DNA from: Acanthosepion esculentum
Taxonomy: Eukaryota > Mollusca > Cephalopoda > Sepiida > Sepiidae
Assembly (NCBI GenBank): GCA_964036315.1
Contig: OZ038495.1
Coordinates: 22,661,621 to 22,725,620, forward strand
Direction of reading: 5' to 3'
Length of the DNA: 64,000 nucleotides
Each line of letters begins with the position of its first letter. Positions within the stretch are counted from its first letter, which is position 1. Both the position numbers and the translations under genes were made by a program. The notes below the pieces were generated by a model that worked only from the letters and a program-made list of their open reading frames with translations, did no database searches and was not told the origin of the DNA. Positions 22,016 to 33,280 of this stretch are shown piece by piece.

Positions 22016-22054
22016 CCTCGACTAGTTTCGACCAACATGGCCATCATCGGGAGA
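22016..22054 (-). ncRNA. Hammerhead-like motif in the 3' region of the Penelope-like element
   Basis: Minus strand: TCTC | CCGATGA | T | GGCC ATGTT GGTC | GAAA | CTAGT | C | GAGG. Helix I TCTC/GAGG (4 bp, one G-U), stem II GGCC/GGTC (4 bp), GAAA, a minimal helix III (A-U, C-G with a 2-base loop) and a UC cleavage site match the type-I hammerhead seen in Penelope-like elements. Differences: U4 of the core is C, and one extra base lies between A9 and stem II. Probably a decayed ribozyme. Confidence 0.55.
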
Positions 22055-22278
22055 GAAAAAAATGTCTCTGCTTGCTATAGCAGTAAACTACAGAAATGAA
22101 TGTCTTGTTGAAGAAAACGAACGTTTGTCTGTAGTTTTCATTTGTTTTTTTATTGTTTATTTTTTTATCTTTTTAACATTCCTTGTGTTGGTCAAACAGT
22201 CTCTTTTAAGTTGTCATTTGAGATAAGAGCTATATTCCCTTTTTTTTCTCCGGTCAGTTCAGTAGTTTATTTGTGTTT

Positions 22279-22380
22279 GGGGAGGGGATGGTAAGTGTGT
22301 TTGTGTGTGTGTGTTTGTGTGTGTGTGTTTGTGTTATTTAGTTTAGTGTGTGTGTTATTTAGTTGTTTAGTCTCTGGTAA

Positions 22381-22411
<31 letters not shown>

Positions 22412-22545
22412 GGTTTTTAAGGGAGTGAGTGAGTATATGTGTTAGCTTGTATATTGCTGTGGGTGTGTGTTATCATTTGGCTCATTAGGAAAGTGAGTGA
22501 GTATGTTGTGTGTGGGTGTGTGTATAGGTGTGAGGCCTCAACACC
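22279..22545. repeat. GT-rich low-complexity tract
   Basis: Several (GT)n and GTGTTATTTAGTT blocks within the presumed 3' untranslated part of the Penelope-like element. Confidence 0.85.
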
Positions 22546-22604
22546 TCCGTAAGCCTGTCTTTTTTCTATGGGTATGGAATGTGGGTAGGTTTTGATTTGT
22601 AGGG

Positions 22605-24317
22605 TTATGTGTTGCTACTATCTATATTGTTTAATTTATGATTTAACCCGGCTGGAAACAGGGTTTGTAGACGTCGTATCCACTTATTTTCATGGAACTC
22701 TAAAATTCTTCTAGTGTTATCTGCTTTGGGCTTTTCTATTCTCTCAATTATGGTGAATTTGGCATGGGTTTTGAAATTGTGTTTTTCTATGCGGAAATGT
22801 TGTTCTACAGGTAATAATTTTTCATGGGGAGTCGACTTAATTCGATTGCGGTAATTATTGATTCTGTAGTGAAAGGGCCATTCAGATTTTCCTACATATT
22901 GTTTCTGGCATAGTGTGCATTCTAGGAGGTAAATTACGTTATGACTTCTACAGTTAGAGTCGTGATAGATTTTGTAAGTAGATTTAGTGACTGAGCTAGT
23001 GAATGAATTCGTGTGTGTGACGTGATTGCAACATAAACTTCTTTTGTTTTTACATGGTTGGGAAAATCCTGTTGTTTTTGTTGTTAGTTTATCACGGATT
23101 ACTTTGTCCCCTAAAATGCGGTTACTACCTATGATTTCTTTTAGGTTCTTAGGTCGACGATATGCTAGAAGGCCCGGTTCCTTAAATAGTTTTTTTAGGT
23201 CTGGTTTGAGATGTAGTATTTCCCAGCGACTTTTGATTATTTGGGATAGTGGAGGCAGAGTGGGGTTGAAAGTGGTTACTAGAGGAATGCGGCTAGATTT
23301 AGTTTTAATCTTGTATATTAGGGTGTTTTCTCTAGGTGTGGAAATTGCTTTATTTATTTGTTCCCTGATTAGGTGTTGTTTATAGCCACGTGTTGTGAAT
23401 TGATGCTCCAGATTTTCAATGTGTTTGTTTAATTCTTCATTGTGGGAACATATCCTTCTGAGTCTAAGTGCTTGTGAATAGGGAAGGTTCTCTTTGAGGT
23501 GTTTAGGGTGGGTAGACTTAAAGTGTAGATAGTTGTGGGTGTCGGTGATTTTAGTGTGTAGTGTCGTTTGCAGTTTCCTGTTTTCATCTATGTAAATGTG
23601 AGTGTCTAAAAATGTTACTGATGTTTTGGATTTTTCGTAGTCAAATTTAATTGAGTCGTGTACCGTGTTTAGGGTCAAGAGAAATTGGGTGAGTTTGTCA
23701 TTACTGCCCGTGTATATAAAGAATATGTCATCGATATATCTTGCGTAGAATACGCAGTCGTTACCAATGAGGGGGTAGATATGGGTCTCCTCAAATTTTC
23801 CCATGAATATTGTAGCATATGAAGGAGCTGCAATGGTGCCCATGGCACAACCTCTTATTTGAAGGTAGTGTGCTCCATTGAAATTAAAAGTGTTAAATGT
23901 GAGAATATGCTCCATGAGTTTTATGATAACTTCTGTGGAAGGTTCTTGTTTTCCTCTTTTAGCCAGTGCTTCCTGAAGGGCGGTTAGCCCTTCGAAGTGT
24001 TTAATGTTTGAATAGAGTGACCTTACGTCCATAGTCACTAGAATAGCATTCTCTGGAACTGTCTGTATGTGGTTAATTTTGTTTAGTAGATCTGTTGTGT
24101 CTCTGATGTAGGATTTTACTTCCTTAGCTAGGGGTTGTATGTAATGGTCTACATATTTTGAAATTTTGGTCGTGTGGCAGTTGAATGATGAAATGACGGG
24201 CCTTCCTGGGTTGTTGTTTTTGTGTATTTTAGGGAGGAGATAGAAACGAGCAGGTGTAATGTTTGTGGGTGTAAGTATTGTGCATGTTTCTTTGTCGATT
24301 AGGTTGTTGCGAAGCAT
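22605..24317 (-). CDS. Penelope-like element reverse transcriptase with GIY-YIG endonuclease
   Basis: An uninterrupted 570-residue frame. RT motifs in order: LLPKIHK (27-33), GRPVISS (38-44), VTMDVRSLYSNI with D97, RGCAMGTIAAPS (155-166), YARYIDDIFFIY with catalytic D196-D197, and VTFLDTHIYID (234-244). A linker contains CCNH (429-432). Then comes the GIY-YIG nuclease: VIYLLECTLCQKQYVGKSEW (461-480), Arg in HYRINNYR, and FHENKWI (541-547) with the Glu/Trp-Ile typical of the family end. Such proteins prime reverse transcription at nicks made by their own nuclease. ATG 24317 is only the first Met: the frame is open 16 codons further to TGA 24366..24368 and still looks family-like, so about 150-200 N-terminal residues have probably been lost. 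Absence of stops suggests a fairly recent insertion. Confidence 0.95.
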   Translation of the reverse strand: MLRNNLIDKETCTILTPTNITPARFYLLPKIHKNNNPGRPVISSFNCHTTKISKYVDHYIQPLAKEVKSYIRDTTDLLNKINHIQTVPENAILVTMDVRSLYSNIKHFEGLTALQEALAKRGKQEPSTEVIIKLMEHILTFNTFNFNGAHYLQIRGCAMGTIAAPSYATIFMGKFEETHIYPLIGNDCVFYARYIDDIFFIYTGSNDKLTQFLLTLNTVHDSIKFDYEKSKTSVTFLDTHIYIDENRKLQTTLHTKITDTHNYLHFKSTHPKHLKENLPYSQALRLRRICSHNEELNKHIENLEHQFTTRGYKQHLIREQINKAISTPRENTLIYKIKTKSSRIPLVTTFNPTLPPLSQIIKSRWEILHLKPDLKKLFKEPGLLAYRRPKNLKEIIGSNRILGDKVIRDKLTTKTTGFSQPCKNKRSLCCNHVTHTNSFTSSVTKSTYKIYHDSNCRSHNVIYLLECTLCQKQYVGKSEWPFHYRINNYRNRIKSTPHEKLLPVEQHFRIEKHNFKTHAKFTIIERIEKPKADNTRRILEFHENKWIRRLQTLFPAGLNHKLNNIDSSNT

Positions 24318-24464
24318 TATTTTTAGTGAGCTGGTTAATTCTTTTTGGTATTCGGTATATATATATCAGATGCGATGAGAACAAAAGTAATATATAAATT
24401 CCAATGTTCACAGCATTAATTCAAAAGAGGGCTCGATACCGATAGTAGAGCGATATTTATTTAT

Positions 24465-24812
24465 TATAATTTTATCATATAGACAAAACCATTTTACTCA
24501 CTACAAAGATGCAACTTAGTTTCAGTGCATTTCAACTGCACTTCAACGAGTGAGAGTTGAAAATGGTTATGAACAATCCTGCTTGTGTCTAGCATGAAAC
24601 AACCTGTCATCTCTGAGTGTTGACTTCAATGTTCACTTTTATATTTATATAAAAGGAAGTGACATTTCACATACGGCTTGCCTACAAGGAGGATTGTTCA
24701 TAACCATTTTCGACTCTCACCCATTGAAGTGCAGTTGAAATGCACTGAAACTAAGTTGCACCTTTGTAGTGTGTAAAATGGTTTTGTCTATATGATAAAA
24801 TTATAATAAATA
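24465..24812. repeat. Inverted repeat with about 110-base arms
   Basis: Left arm 24465..24576 (from AATTTTATCATATAGACAAA to ATGGTTATGAACAATCCT) is nearly the exact reverse complement of right arm 24688..24812. The loop of about 110 bases carries a partial hammerhead-like repeat (CTAGCATGAAACAACCTGTC) and AGGAAGTGACATTTCAC. The structure lies directly beyond the truncated 5' side of the Penelope-like element. It could be the terminal structure of that family or an independent foldback. Confidence 0.85.

Positions 24813-24818
<6 letters not shown>

Positions 24819-24861
<43 letters not shown>
24819..24861. repeat. (TA)n microsatellite
   Basis: Uninterrupted TA run adjoining the inverted repeat. 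Confidence 0.95.
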
Positions 24862-24865
<4 letters not shown>

Positions 24866-24936
24866 AAGAAATATAGTATTAGGGTGTGCTATATTTATGG
24901 GATAAAGTGCTCAATATCAGAGATACAGTGTATGTA

Positions 24937-25054
24937 AATATAAATATAAAAGTGAACATTGAAGTCAACACTCAGAGATGACAGGCTGTTTAATGCTAGA
25001 CACAATTGTCAGGCCTGACGATTACGTCTAGCATGAAACAACCTGTTGTGGAAA
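24937..25054. ncRNA. Back-to-back hammerhead-like motifs (palindromic pair)
   Basis: Around the centre GGCC at about 25012-25015 two copies of one motif face outward. The plus-strand copy, AGGC CTGACGA TTACGTCTAGCAT GAAA CAACCTGT T GTGG (25011..25052), keeps CUGANGA, GAAA, helix III ACA/TGT and a UU cleavage site. The minus-strand copy (25015 to about 24980) has CUGACAA and TAAA, so its core is broken. The left part (24937..24990) is the reverse complement of 24590..24650 inside the neighbouring inverted repeat. Ribozyme function is inferred only. Confidence 0.45.
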
Positions 25055-25650
25055 AAGAAAAGTGGCTTAACTTGAGTCTGTCTGATTTCAGCCACAATAG
25101 TAGAGAACACATCACATGTTCATTCAGACAGAATAATTAACCAATCAAATGGTTCTATTTAGTTTTCAAAACTCTTAAGCTTTTGAGCTAGTCACAATTC
25201 CAAAAACAAATAAAAAGTGAGTCAGCAACTAAAAAAGTCAGCAGTCAGTTGATCAACTTGACTCAAGTGACCTATTTGGTATTGGAGTGACTTTATAGAA
25301 ACCTCCTTGACCTTTTACATCATAATCATCAGGTACAGAGGTCAACGACACTAGCCATTATTAGGCTGTTTTTCTTTCTCTCCTTCTGAATGTATGTACA
25401 TGAATAAATCTCTTTCTTACAACTGATACTCGCTCACTCTCTATCTCTCTCTTTTTCTCTCATGCACATACATACCTATAGAAACCTGTTAATTGACATA
25501 AAGCCAAACTTAAAACTGTGAACTCTAAATAATATTTCTTCTGAAGCAGTGCAGATTCAAGTCCTTTCAAGCTTTCATCAGTTTGGAGGGTCAGGGTTTT
25601 ACATGTGTCAAGGTATGCAAGTGTTGAGTCTTAGAGGTGATTTCTGTTTT
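25055..25650. other. Intergenic, nothing firmly recognised
   Basis: Mixed-composition sequence next to the broken Ty3/gypsy element. A minus-strand CTGATGAAAGCTTG stretch at about 25560-25580 faintly resembles the hammerhead-like families but lacks a GAAA, so it is not annotated. Confidence 0.3.
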
Positions 25651-27500
25651 GAGATTTTAAAGATATCTGTTGTTGTGCTCTTTCCATAGGAAAATTGCAT
25701 CTTTCTTTAAAAGACCTTGCAGGGTATGTGTCAGATAAGTTTGGTATGAATGGTGATAAACAGGAAGGAGGCCTAGAAATTCCTTTAATTCATTCTTGAA
25801 TGTTGAGGTTGGCAACTTTCTAAGGGCATAAATTTTTCTTGTGTCAGGCTTCATGCCACTTGTGTTGTAGACCATGCTAAAAAAATGATATGCTTTCTGC
25901 CTTTATTGTGGCTACCTGCATTAGTTTATGCAAGATTTTGTCATGTTTCTCATCTGTTTTTGCACACATCATAATATCATCAGCTATTCCTACTGCACTG
26001 TCAACCTGTTCAAGGATCTGGTCCATTTTTATTTGGAAGATATCTTGAGAAACAATGACTGCAAAAGAAGCAGTATCTGCCAAATGGTGATTGTAAGTTT
26101 GTTACCAATTGAGATTAAATGTCTAGATGAATTGATCAATATTTGTCCTTGCCATTGAGTTTTGAGAATATTTTGGCACCAGTCAGCTCTTTGAGAGTTG
26201 GAATCTTATGGTGTTGTCTTTTGAGTGCTTTGTTAAAATATCTTGAGTTGAAACATATTCTTAAACTTCCATCTTTATTTGAATATGCTTAGCCTCATAC
26301 CATGTCTGCTCTGTTACCCTTTGGATAATCCCATTTGCTTTGATGGTGTCAAGCACCTTTTATATCACATCTTTTAGTACAATTGGTGTTTTCTTGGGTT
26401 TTCATGTGGCTGCACGTTACTGTAAACAGTGAGCCTTATACTTCCTGGCACAGAGACAATTTTGTCAAAACATTCTGGCTATAGATTAGCAAGGCCATCT
26501 ACACTTTTGATTGGCATTGGTTTGTGTATTATATGCTGAGTTTTGTTTCCTTTCTTCACAGCACAGTCTAGTGTAACCAGTTTCAGTTTTTCTGATAAGG
26601 GTAGTTCTAACACTGCTGGTCCTTTTATGTTGACAATATGGAATGTGTCGTACCATTTTTTTTTTGGTTTCCAGTTTGTGAAACCATTGATGTCTAATTT
26701 TTCTGGGAACATTCTGTGAAATGTGGTGATTGGCAGTGTATTTCCTTGGGTGCTTTTTTCTATTTTTAAGTGCAGTCAGTGGATTCCTTCTCTGTTCATT
26801 AACATTTTGTCCAGATATGCAAAGGCTTCTTCTCTCTGTTGAGACATAGGGGTTATTTGCATGCTACTGAATATCAGGGTCTTGAGATGTTCTTAGAGTC
26901 CTTGGATATTGTGCATTATGGATGGGTTTCCTATTCTTGTATAAATTCCCTTCATGTTGGCTTTGTTGCTGTGACCTTTGATTGATGTGACTCTGGTTTT
27001 ATGATCATGAACACAGTCTTCATTTTGTCATGCTTGACAGGCAAACTATTGCTCACTAGTTGGTTTTACCACATGCACTGCATATTGTTCCAAATGCTGG
27101 ACAGGCTTCACAGTGGAGTGCATGACTTCTAACACAATTGAGTCAGTCTTTTGCTGTTTTCACACAATGTGTTGATGGTGGGAATAGGCTTTTTATTGCA
27201 GTACTTGTTGCTTTGTTCATGGTATTTTACATAAGACTAAATTGCTTTATGTGCACATTGGGTGCTTCATAGGTTCTGCCTAAGATAAGTGTTTAATTGA
27301 TCGTTAGTGTTTTTCTTAGCAGTAACTTCTGAAAGTCTGTGATAGGGGTGCTGGCAATAAGTTCTATTATCCAATCCCTTTTCTTGTTTTCTGTCAGTGA
27401 ACATTTTTTCTGTCAGTCACCTGCATCTGTTTACTAATGAATCTTCTGCTCTCAGCCTGTATGCCATTAATTTGAGATGATTTATCATAAAGTTTTCTTT
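25650..27500 (-). pseudogene. Ty3/gypsy gag-pol relic (K02A2.6 type)
   Basis: On the minus strand, with many stops and frameshifts, the order of a gag-pol gene can be followed. A gag C-terminal block lies at about 27400 (RDWIVELIASTPITDFQKLL). A CCHC-like zinc knuckle lies at about 27130-27060 (HCEACPAFGTICSACGKTN). The stretch after the protease is at 26712-26479 (FHIVNIKGPAVLELPLSEKL, LVTLDCAVKK), then PECFDKIVSVPGS. The RT palm with VSQDIFQIKMDQILEQ and GIADDIMM (the catalytic xxDD as ADD) is at 26040-25960. The RT connection GMKPDTRKIYALRKLP, FKNELKEFLGL is at 25860-25760. Protease, RNase H and integrase were not seen. Dead copy. Confidence 0.85.
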
Positions 27501-29500
27501 TGGTTCTAATTGTTTCATAAATTTTTAAAAAATTATACTCACTGAACATCCATGAGTTGTATCATTTCAGTTTTCATTCTTGTAAACTTGTAAGAGCATA
27601 TAACTCATTTGGTAGTCATCATTTATTTTGTTTACAACAAAATAATGTTCAATTTTTTTGTTTGAACAGTCTAAATGTTTCAGCTCATTTGGGTGTCTCC
27701 CAAATCATTGTTGGTAAACCATTACTAACAGCTGCCATTTTTTTTGTCACACATGGTGAGTTGGAGTCAGTTTTTACAATGAATATTTTTTCCTATAACT
27801 TGTGATATTGTTCATTAAGTCTAATGAAAATGAACTTAAATTTGTAGGGTTGTTGAGAAATGTTTCTGTTACTTCAGCTCATTGTATCTGGTTGCCAGCA
27901 TTTCACACAGGTATTTATATTTTGTGAGTTTGTTGTTATCTTCTTTTTTGTGTGTCTGTGTTGGTTTCTTAGTATTCAGGCTGGTATTCTTTTATTATTT
28001 TTGTTATCACCATGTAATGAGACAAGGCTGATATATGTTTCAATGGACTTTATTTTGGACAAAAGATGTAGTGTTGTACTGAAGCTGGGTGTGTAGAGTG
28101 ACCATTTTCTAAACATATCAAAGTGCTGATAGTCTTTCTTTTTGTATTAGTGCACATGCAAAATAGTACATTGGTATTACTATACAGCTTCTATAAAAGT
28201 GTTGCCCCCACACTCTAGTTATGCTACTAGGTGTTTTACAAAAATTGTTTTTCTTTTTTTAAGACTACTTTCTTCTTATGAAGACAGTGTAACAATACAG
28301 AAGGCACTTATCTCCCTTTTGTTTGTGGAGATAAGACATGTAAGTCACATGACAGCCGTTTAGTGATGTCACTTTATACAGTGATGAAAACGTAGCCAAA
28401 TTCATTTTGTTTACAATAGTCAAACTAAATGGTTGCTTTTTTTTTTAACCCAGACCCCCCAACACAACCACTGGATTGAGCAGTGGCTAAATCTGCCTAC
28501 CCAGCAGCTTACAAGTCCATGGTGCCATTTCCCTCTGGGAATATATCTTTCCCAGATATAGAAAGAAATTCCAGCTCACAGTCATCAAACTAAGACTTGC
28601 TGTTTCCTGTTTGTGGAATATGTCCTCACCTGGGACATAGATGAATCCAGCCTGTTTGAATCTGGAGTCCTAAACATGTCTTCTCCAGACACAGATATAT
28701 CTCCATATTATATGTAAGACTCTTTTTTTTTCTCCTTACACTCTGCTTTGCCATGTAGATATATGTGATATATTTTTCTTTGCATGTGACACATGCATAT
28801 ATATTTTTGTGCATGTATTAGTATATAAAATCTCTCTGAGAAACAAAGCATGCTTGTTATTCCTTTTACTTTCAGTTGTTCCATCTGTAAAGTACAGTGT
28901 TATTATATCACGGTTATAATAATGCTCATGATGGGGGAAATAAACGGGAGAATAAATCTTTCTTCCATAGCTCTTGCCTGTTACAACAGTTTTTAGACAA
29001 CAGGAAACAGATGAGACCCTGGAAGATTTCTTAATTTCTGTTACATCTGACTGCTTCCCAGATTCCACACACAGACTCTTGCTCTAACTGAACACTTGAT
29101 GCATGGATGTCATAGTAGACACAAAATGTAAGCAAATATTTAACAGAAAAATGCTCAACTCCAAAGTGTGTTATTTGAAGAGTATAAAATTTCTAATAAC
29201 TTTGTAAATTAATAATTTGATATATGTTTTAAGTGTTGTGTAAATTTTATCTTTCTCTGCAAATTATGAGTTATTCAACTTTGTTGGTTTTATATCATTA
29301 ATAATTTCTAATAAAAAGATCTTTTTTGCCTGAAACTGATTAACAGAATATATTTTAATTCTAATGTTTCCGCTATAATTTGTGTCTGTCTAATTTGTTC
29401 ATTTGTACAGATTTAATTTTTTTTTTAACAAACATTACAAAATATTTTCTATTCTCTCTTTTCTATTATTTTTCTTTTCTAGGGTAATAAACCTTTTTTG
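27500..29500. other. Intergenic, nothing recognised
   Basis: T-rich sequence to 28430; a less AT-rich patch at 28440-28730 (perhaps an unclassified repeat); then AT-rich sequence. The open frames here have hydrophobic, low-complexity composition with no recognisable domains. Confidence 0.4.
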
Positions 29501-32450
29501 TCATTCTTAAAGATGAATTTATATATGAAAATATTGATCGGTTAAAGTCAGCTTCGTTGAAATAATAAAGAAAACAAATCTAATGAACTAAGGTTTATTT
29601 AAATTTTATTCAAGTTCAAAGGTACAAACAATTCAAGAAATCAATGGAGAGGTATTATAGTTAGTTATTGAGAGTTACCTCCCTTGTTTCCTTGCTGAAA
29701 CCTCACCAAATGAATTTGTTGTGTTTTTGACAATAACAAAATGAAGGTTCCTGTGATGAAAGCCTTCAGTTCAAATTGATGACCGATACAAAACTGGGCC
29801 CAGTTTTACAAATATATGGATTTATTGGAATATCAAGATATAGCCGTCTTGAAAGCAGATATAGGAGATCGTTTTGTAAAAATTACCTACAGACAGGTAA
29901 AAAAAATCGTTTCTTCTTAAAAATTAATAAAAAATAACGCATTAAATAATACATTTTAAACGACACCTCTGCAAAAGAATTTTAAAAAATAACTCCTAAG
30001 TTAAAATATGTTAAACAAAAAAAAACTTTACCACTTTAATTAAATGATACTTTTATTAAAAACGAATCGCTAACTTTTTGTTTTTACTTGTTTTTTTAAT
30101 GCTTTTAGTTTTTGCTTTACGCATTTAATGTTTGATTTCTTTCATTTTAGTTTTTAATGACTTTCAAAATAAAAACATATAACACAAAAAGTTTATGAAT
30201 AAAAAAATAAAATTAATTAAAATAAAGTGCATTCGGTCGTTTTTAATCGTAACAAAAAATTGAATTTAAAAAGTGAAAATGAAAGAATCGCGAATAATTC
30301 AAATGAATTGTTTTGTAAGAAGATGGATTTTATTTTTGCTTATGTATGAAAAGGTGACCAAGTTCAAAAACATCCGATGGCAAATAAGAAGCCTCATTAA
30401 ATCTCAGAAAAATTTTAAATAAATGCTAAAAAAAGGATGAAAAATTGTAATTTACCCTATTTGTATTTGATGTCATATTATTTATTCGTCAAAAGATTAT
30501 TTCTTGATTAAAAAAAAAATTTAAAAAATCATTTCGAATTTTTTACTAAGAAAGAAATATACTTTTTCTTTGTTTATGTTTACTTTTTTTTAAGAGTAGG
30601 TGTTAAAAGTTTTAATTTAACTTTACCAATAATTGTCTCGTTGATTCAATAAACAAAACAAAAAACTAATAAAACCAAAAAAGTAAAACTTTCAAGAAGT
30701 CGTGTAAGTCGCACTACAGTTAAAAAAAAGTAAGTACAACATACAAATGAATTGGCTTGTTATTTTTTTTAACTTTTGTTGTTTCGTAATTCACTGTTGA
30801 ATTAGTAGCCGTACAAAAGGTGTTGTCCTGGGTTGTGATTTAAAAAATGTTGATACAGTAAAAAAAATAAATATACACAAAAACAAAAGATAAAGAATTA
30901 AATTTTCCGTATTTATTGATTATTACACAAATGATTGAAAAGGATAAATAAATGACTAGTGTGGAGTGTTCCGATTTATTTTTCTTTTTTATCCTAGTTA
31001 ATTTGTGAGACCTCAATAAACAAAGAAAAAAAACCTTGTACAATGTTTAAAATCCCAATAAATCTTCGAAAAAAGGGTTATTTTAAAATTTTTAATAATA
31101 CCTTCGTGAAGGACTTTTGCCCACATATAAAATAAAATGCAAAGGTACCTCCTCCAAAGAAAAGCAATATAAAGTAATTATTAGTAAAAAAAGTTTAAAA
31201 AATAATGCATTTAAAAAATTTTTTTTGATGCTTTAGTTTTATTTTAGTTTTAATTTCAAACTATTATTTCTAGTAAGCAAAATACTTGAGTGGAATAATT
31301 TCTTTTTAATTTTATTATTATCAGAAAAAAAAACGCTAAAAAATCGTTCATGATAAATCTGTCAACAAGGTTATTCATTTTTACTTTATTAAAAAAAATC
31401 TTTCAAAAATAAAATATACTTCTCTGTAATTTTATTTGAGGAAGATTAGTTGATTTAAATTTTAATTAATATGATTTGAAACAAATACTTTTTTATTTTT
31501 TTTTAGTTCAAAATATCGCAGAAAAGAATTTTTTTAACAAGGAGTTGGCAGTTGGGTGTTTTTAAGGTGTTGATAACTCTCCCGATAAACTTATGTTTCT
31601 GAATTTTTTTCGAAAGTTGATAATTAAAATTCCTTTTAAAATATTGGGGATAAGTGAACTGTAGTGAGCTTTTTCATTTTTGATTAGTAAATAGTCTTAA
31701 TTTAATAACAATATTACTTGACTGCTATAAATTAATGCAGAACTTAAAAAAAATTAAAGCTTTATAAATTATTCTAATTAAATTTTAAAAAAATGAAAAC
31801 AATTCTTGTAGAACTTTATTATTCATCAAAAACTTTTTGTTATATTTTATACATAAAAGCAATTAAAAGTTTTTCTAATTAAATAATGTCTCAGTTTTAT
31901 TGCATTTTTTATTTTATGATTCATAGCAGATTTTCTGTAACTAGGAGTCCTGATTAGCCAAATAAATTTCATGGTTTAAATTCTCCAAGGACTTGTCCTA
32001 ATAAACACTAAGTGCCATAAAAAAGAATTTCTAAAAATTTCATAAAATTAAATGTGGGGGTTAACAGATGTAAAAAAAAAAATTACAAAGATTTTCTAAA
32101 AAGTAGTTTAAAAATTCATTTCATTCATTTGTGAATAAGTTCTGAAAGTTTCATTAGAATTTGACAATTATCTGATTTTTGCAAGAATTACCAAATCAGT
32201 GCGTTTTGCACTGTAAAAAGATGCTAAAATTTCCCATACTAATTTATGGTCACCTGCTGATGCAAGAAAAACAAAATTTTTAACCAATCTTTCAAAAGTT
32301 CTAAAAAAGCTAGAAAAATATAATTTAATAATCAAAAAATCCTTTAGTCTTTCCTCTTAGTAATAACATAAAAATTTTGACAATAAAACTTTGTTTTTAT
32401 TAAGTTTGGATCATTTGTTTTCATCATGTATGCTCATTTTTAGCAAATCT
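29500..32450. other. Extremely AT-rich stretch without genes or recognisable transposons
   Basis: About 3 kb of A/T homopolymer and TTTTTA-type words with very little G or C and no microsatellite. No frame longer than about 65 codons and no transposon remnant could be identified, in contrast with the flanks. It ends at about 32450, just before the 5' part of a LINE. Confidence 0.5.
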
Positions 32451-32559
32451 CTTCAAATGTATATGTATGTAAGAAGGTGTGTGTGTGATACTTTTCACTG
32501 AGTACACAGATACCACACTCTGATCTTCTATTTACCCTCTCACTGCACCCGGTGGTAAG

Positions 32560-33280
32560 ATTTATTTAACACATGGTTGTTTTCACATGGCTTGTCTATA
32601 CACATACATATGGGTCAAGGACAGAAACTACTCAATCCCAGCAACCATTGTTACTGCAATGGGGAAGGTGCTGCTGTAGGGTTGGAATCCCAAGGATTAG
32701 TCTTCCCTTACTGCATTTCCATGAATTGTCCAAAAGCAGAAATGTGCCAGAGAGGAATTCAGAAGCAGACTTTGTAACTCTCCCTTGCCCCCTTCTCCTT
32801 GTACGTCCTTCAGTCCTCCAAATTGAGCAAGATTGTCTCAATCAATGTCTGGAGCCCTCTGCTCAGGCATGATACTTCCTACTCAAGAAGTTCTGCTGCC
32901 TTGATTCCGAGGTAAATGTCTTGTTTTCACTTTGGGTGGGGTATGCATCCGTAATCTCTTCTCACTCCTGGATTATTTGTCTCTTCAAGAGAGGTTAGTG
33001 TATTGCCATTTACTGAATGGGATCTACACTATGCAGTAGTTTCCAGTGCGGCCTCTTGATGTCATGAGAAAGTTCACAATTACAGCTCTGCTTTCTGTCA
33101 ATTAATCCAGGTAAGTTTTTACGTGTGTTACTTGGGGTGTGACTATTTCACTACCTACGTTCCTTATCTCTCATACCAAAATATAACCTAATTTGTCACA
33201 CACAGTAGAGTAAAATCCAGATCACCCATATAAAAAGTAGACACCACATTCTCCATCTACCATAGTTAAATTGTAGACCC
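32560..33280 (+). mobile_element. Probable 5' (leader or ORF1) part of the jockey-like LINE
   Basis: Moderately GC-rich sequence directly upstream of the endonuclease domain and on the same strand. An open stretch (EMCQRGIQKQ, PERNSEADFVTLPCPLLL in different frames) shows no domain I can name. It is assigned to the LINE by position only. Confidence 0.45.

Larger units (their letters stand above)
21913..24368 (-). mobile_element. Penelope-like retroelement, 5' truncated
   Basis: Minus-strand element with a long RT plus GIY-YIG frame (22605..24317), a GT/CA-rich 3' region and a hammerhead-like motif near its 3' end (22016..22054). The 5' side stops abruptly at a short TA tract at about 24360-24368, where a TGA closes the frame. 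The N-terminal portion normally preceding the RT is missing. 5' truncation is usual for these elements. The 3' boundary is uncertain and placed at the microsatellite. Confidence 0.85.

Noticed and set aside
23026..23385. 119-codon plus-strand open frame
   Set aside because: Antisense shadow of the Penelope-like RT gene; no recognisable domain.
25300..25345. Minus-strand CTGATGATTATGATG as another hammerhead core
   Set aside because: No GAAA follows and no stem II can be drawn.
32573..32872. 99-codon open frame as a host gene
   Set aside because: Lies just upstream of the LINE endonuclease on the same strand, has no recognised domain or splice signals, and is better explained as LINE leader/ORF1 sequence.
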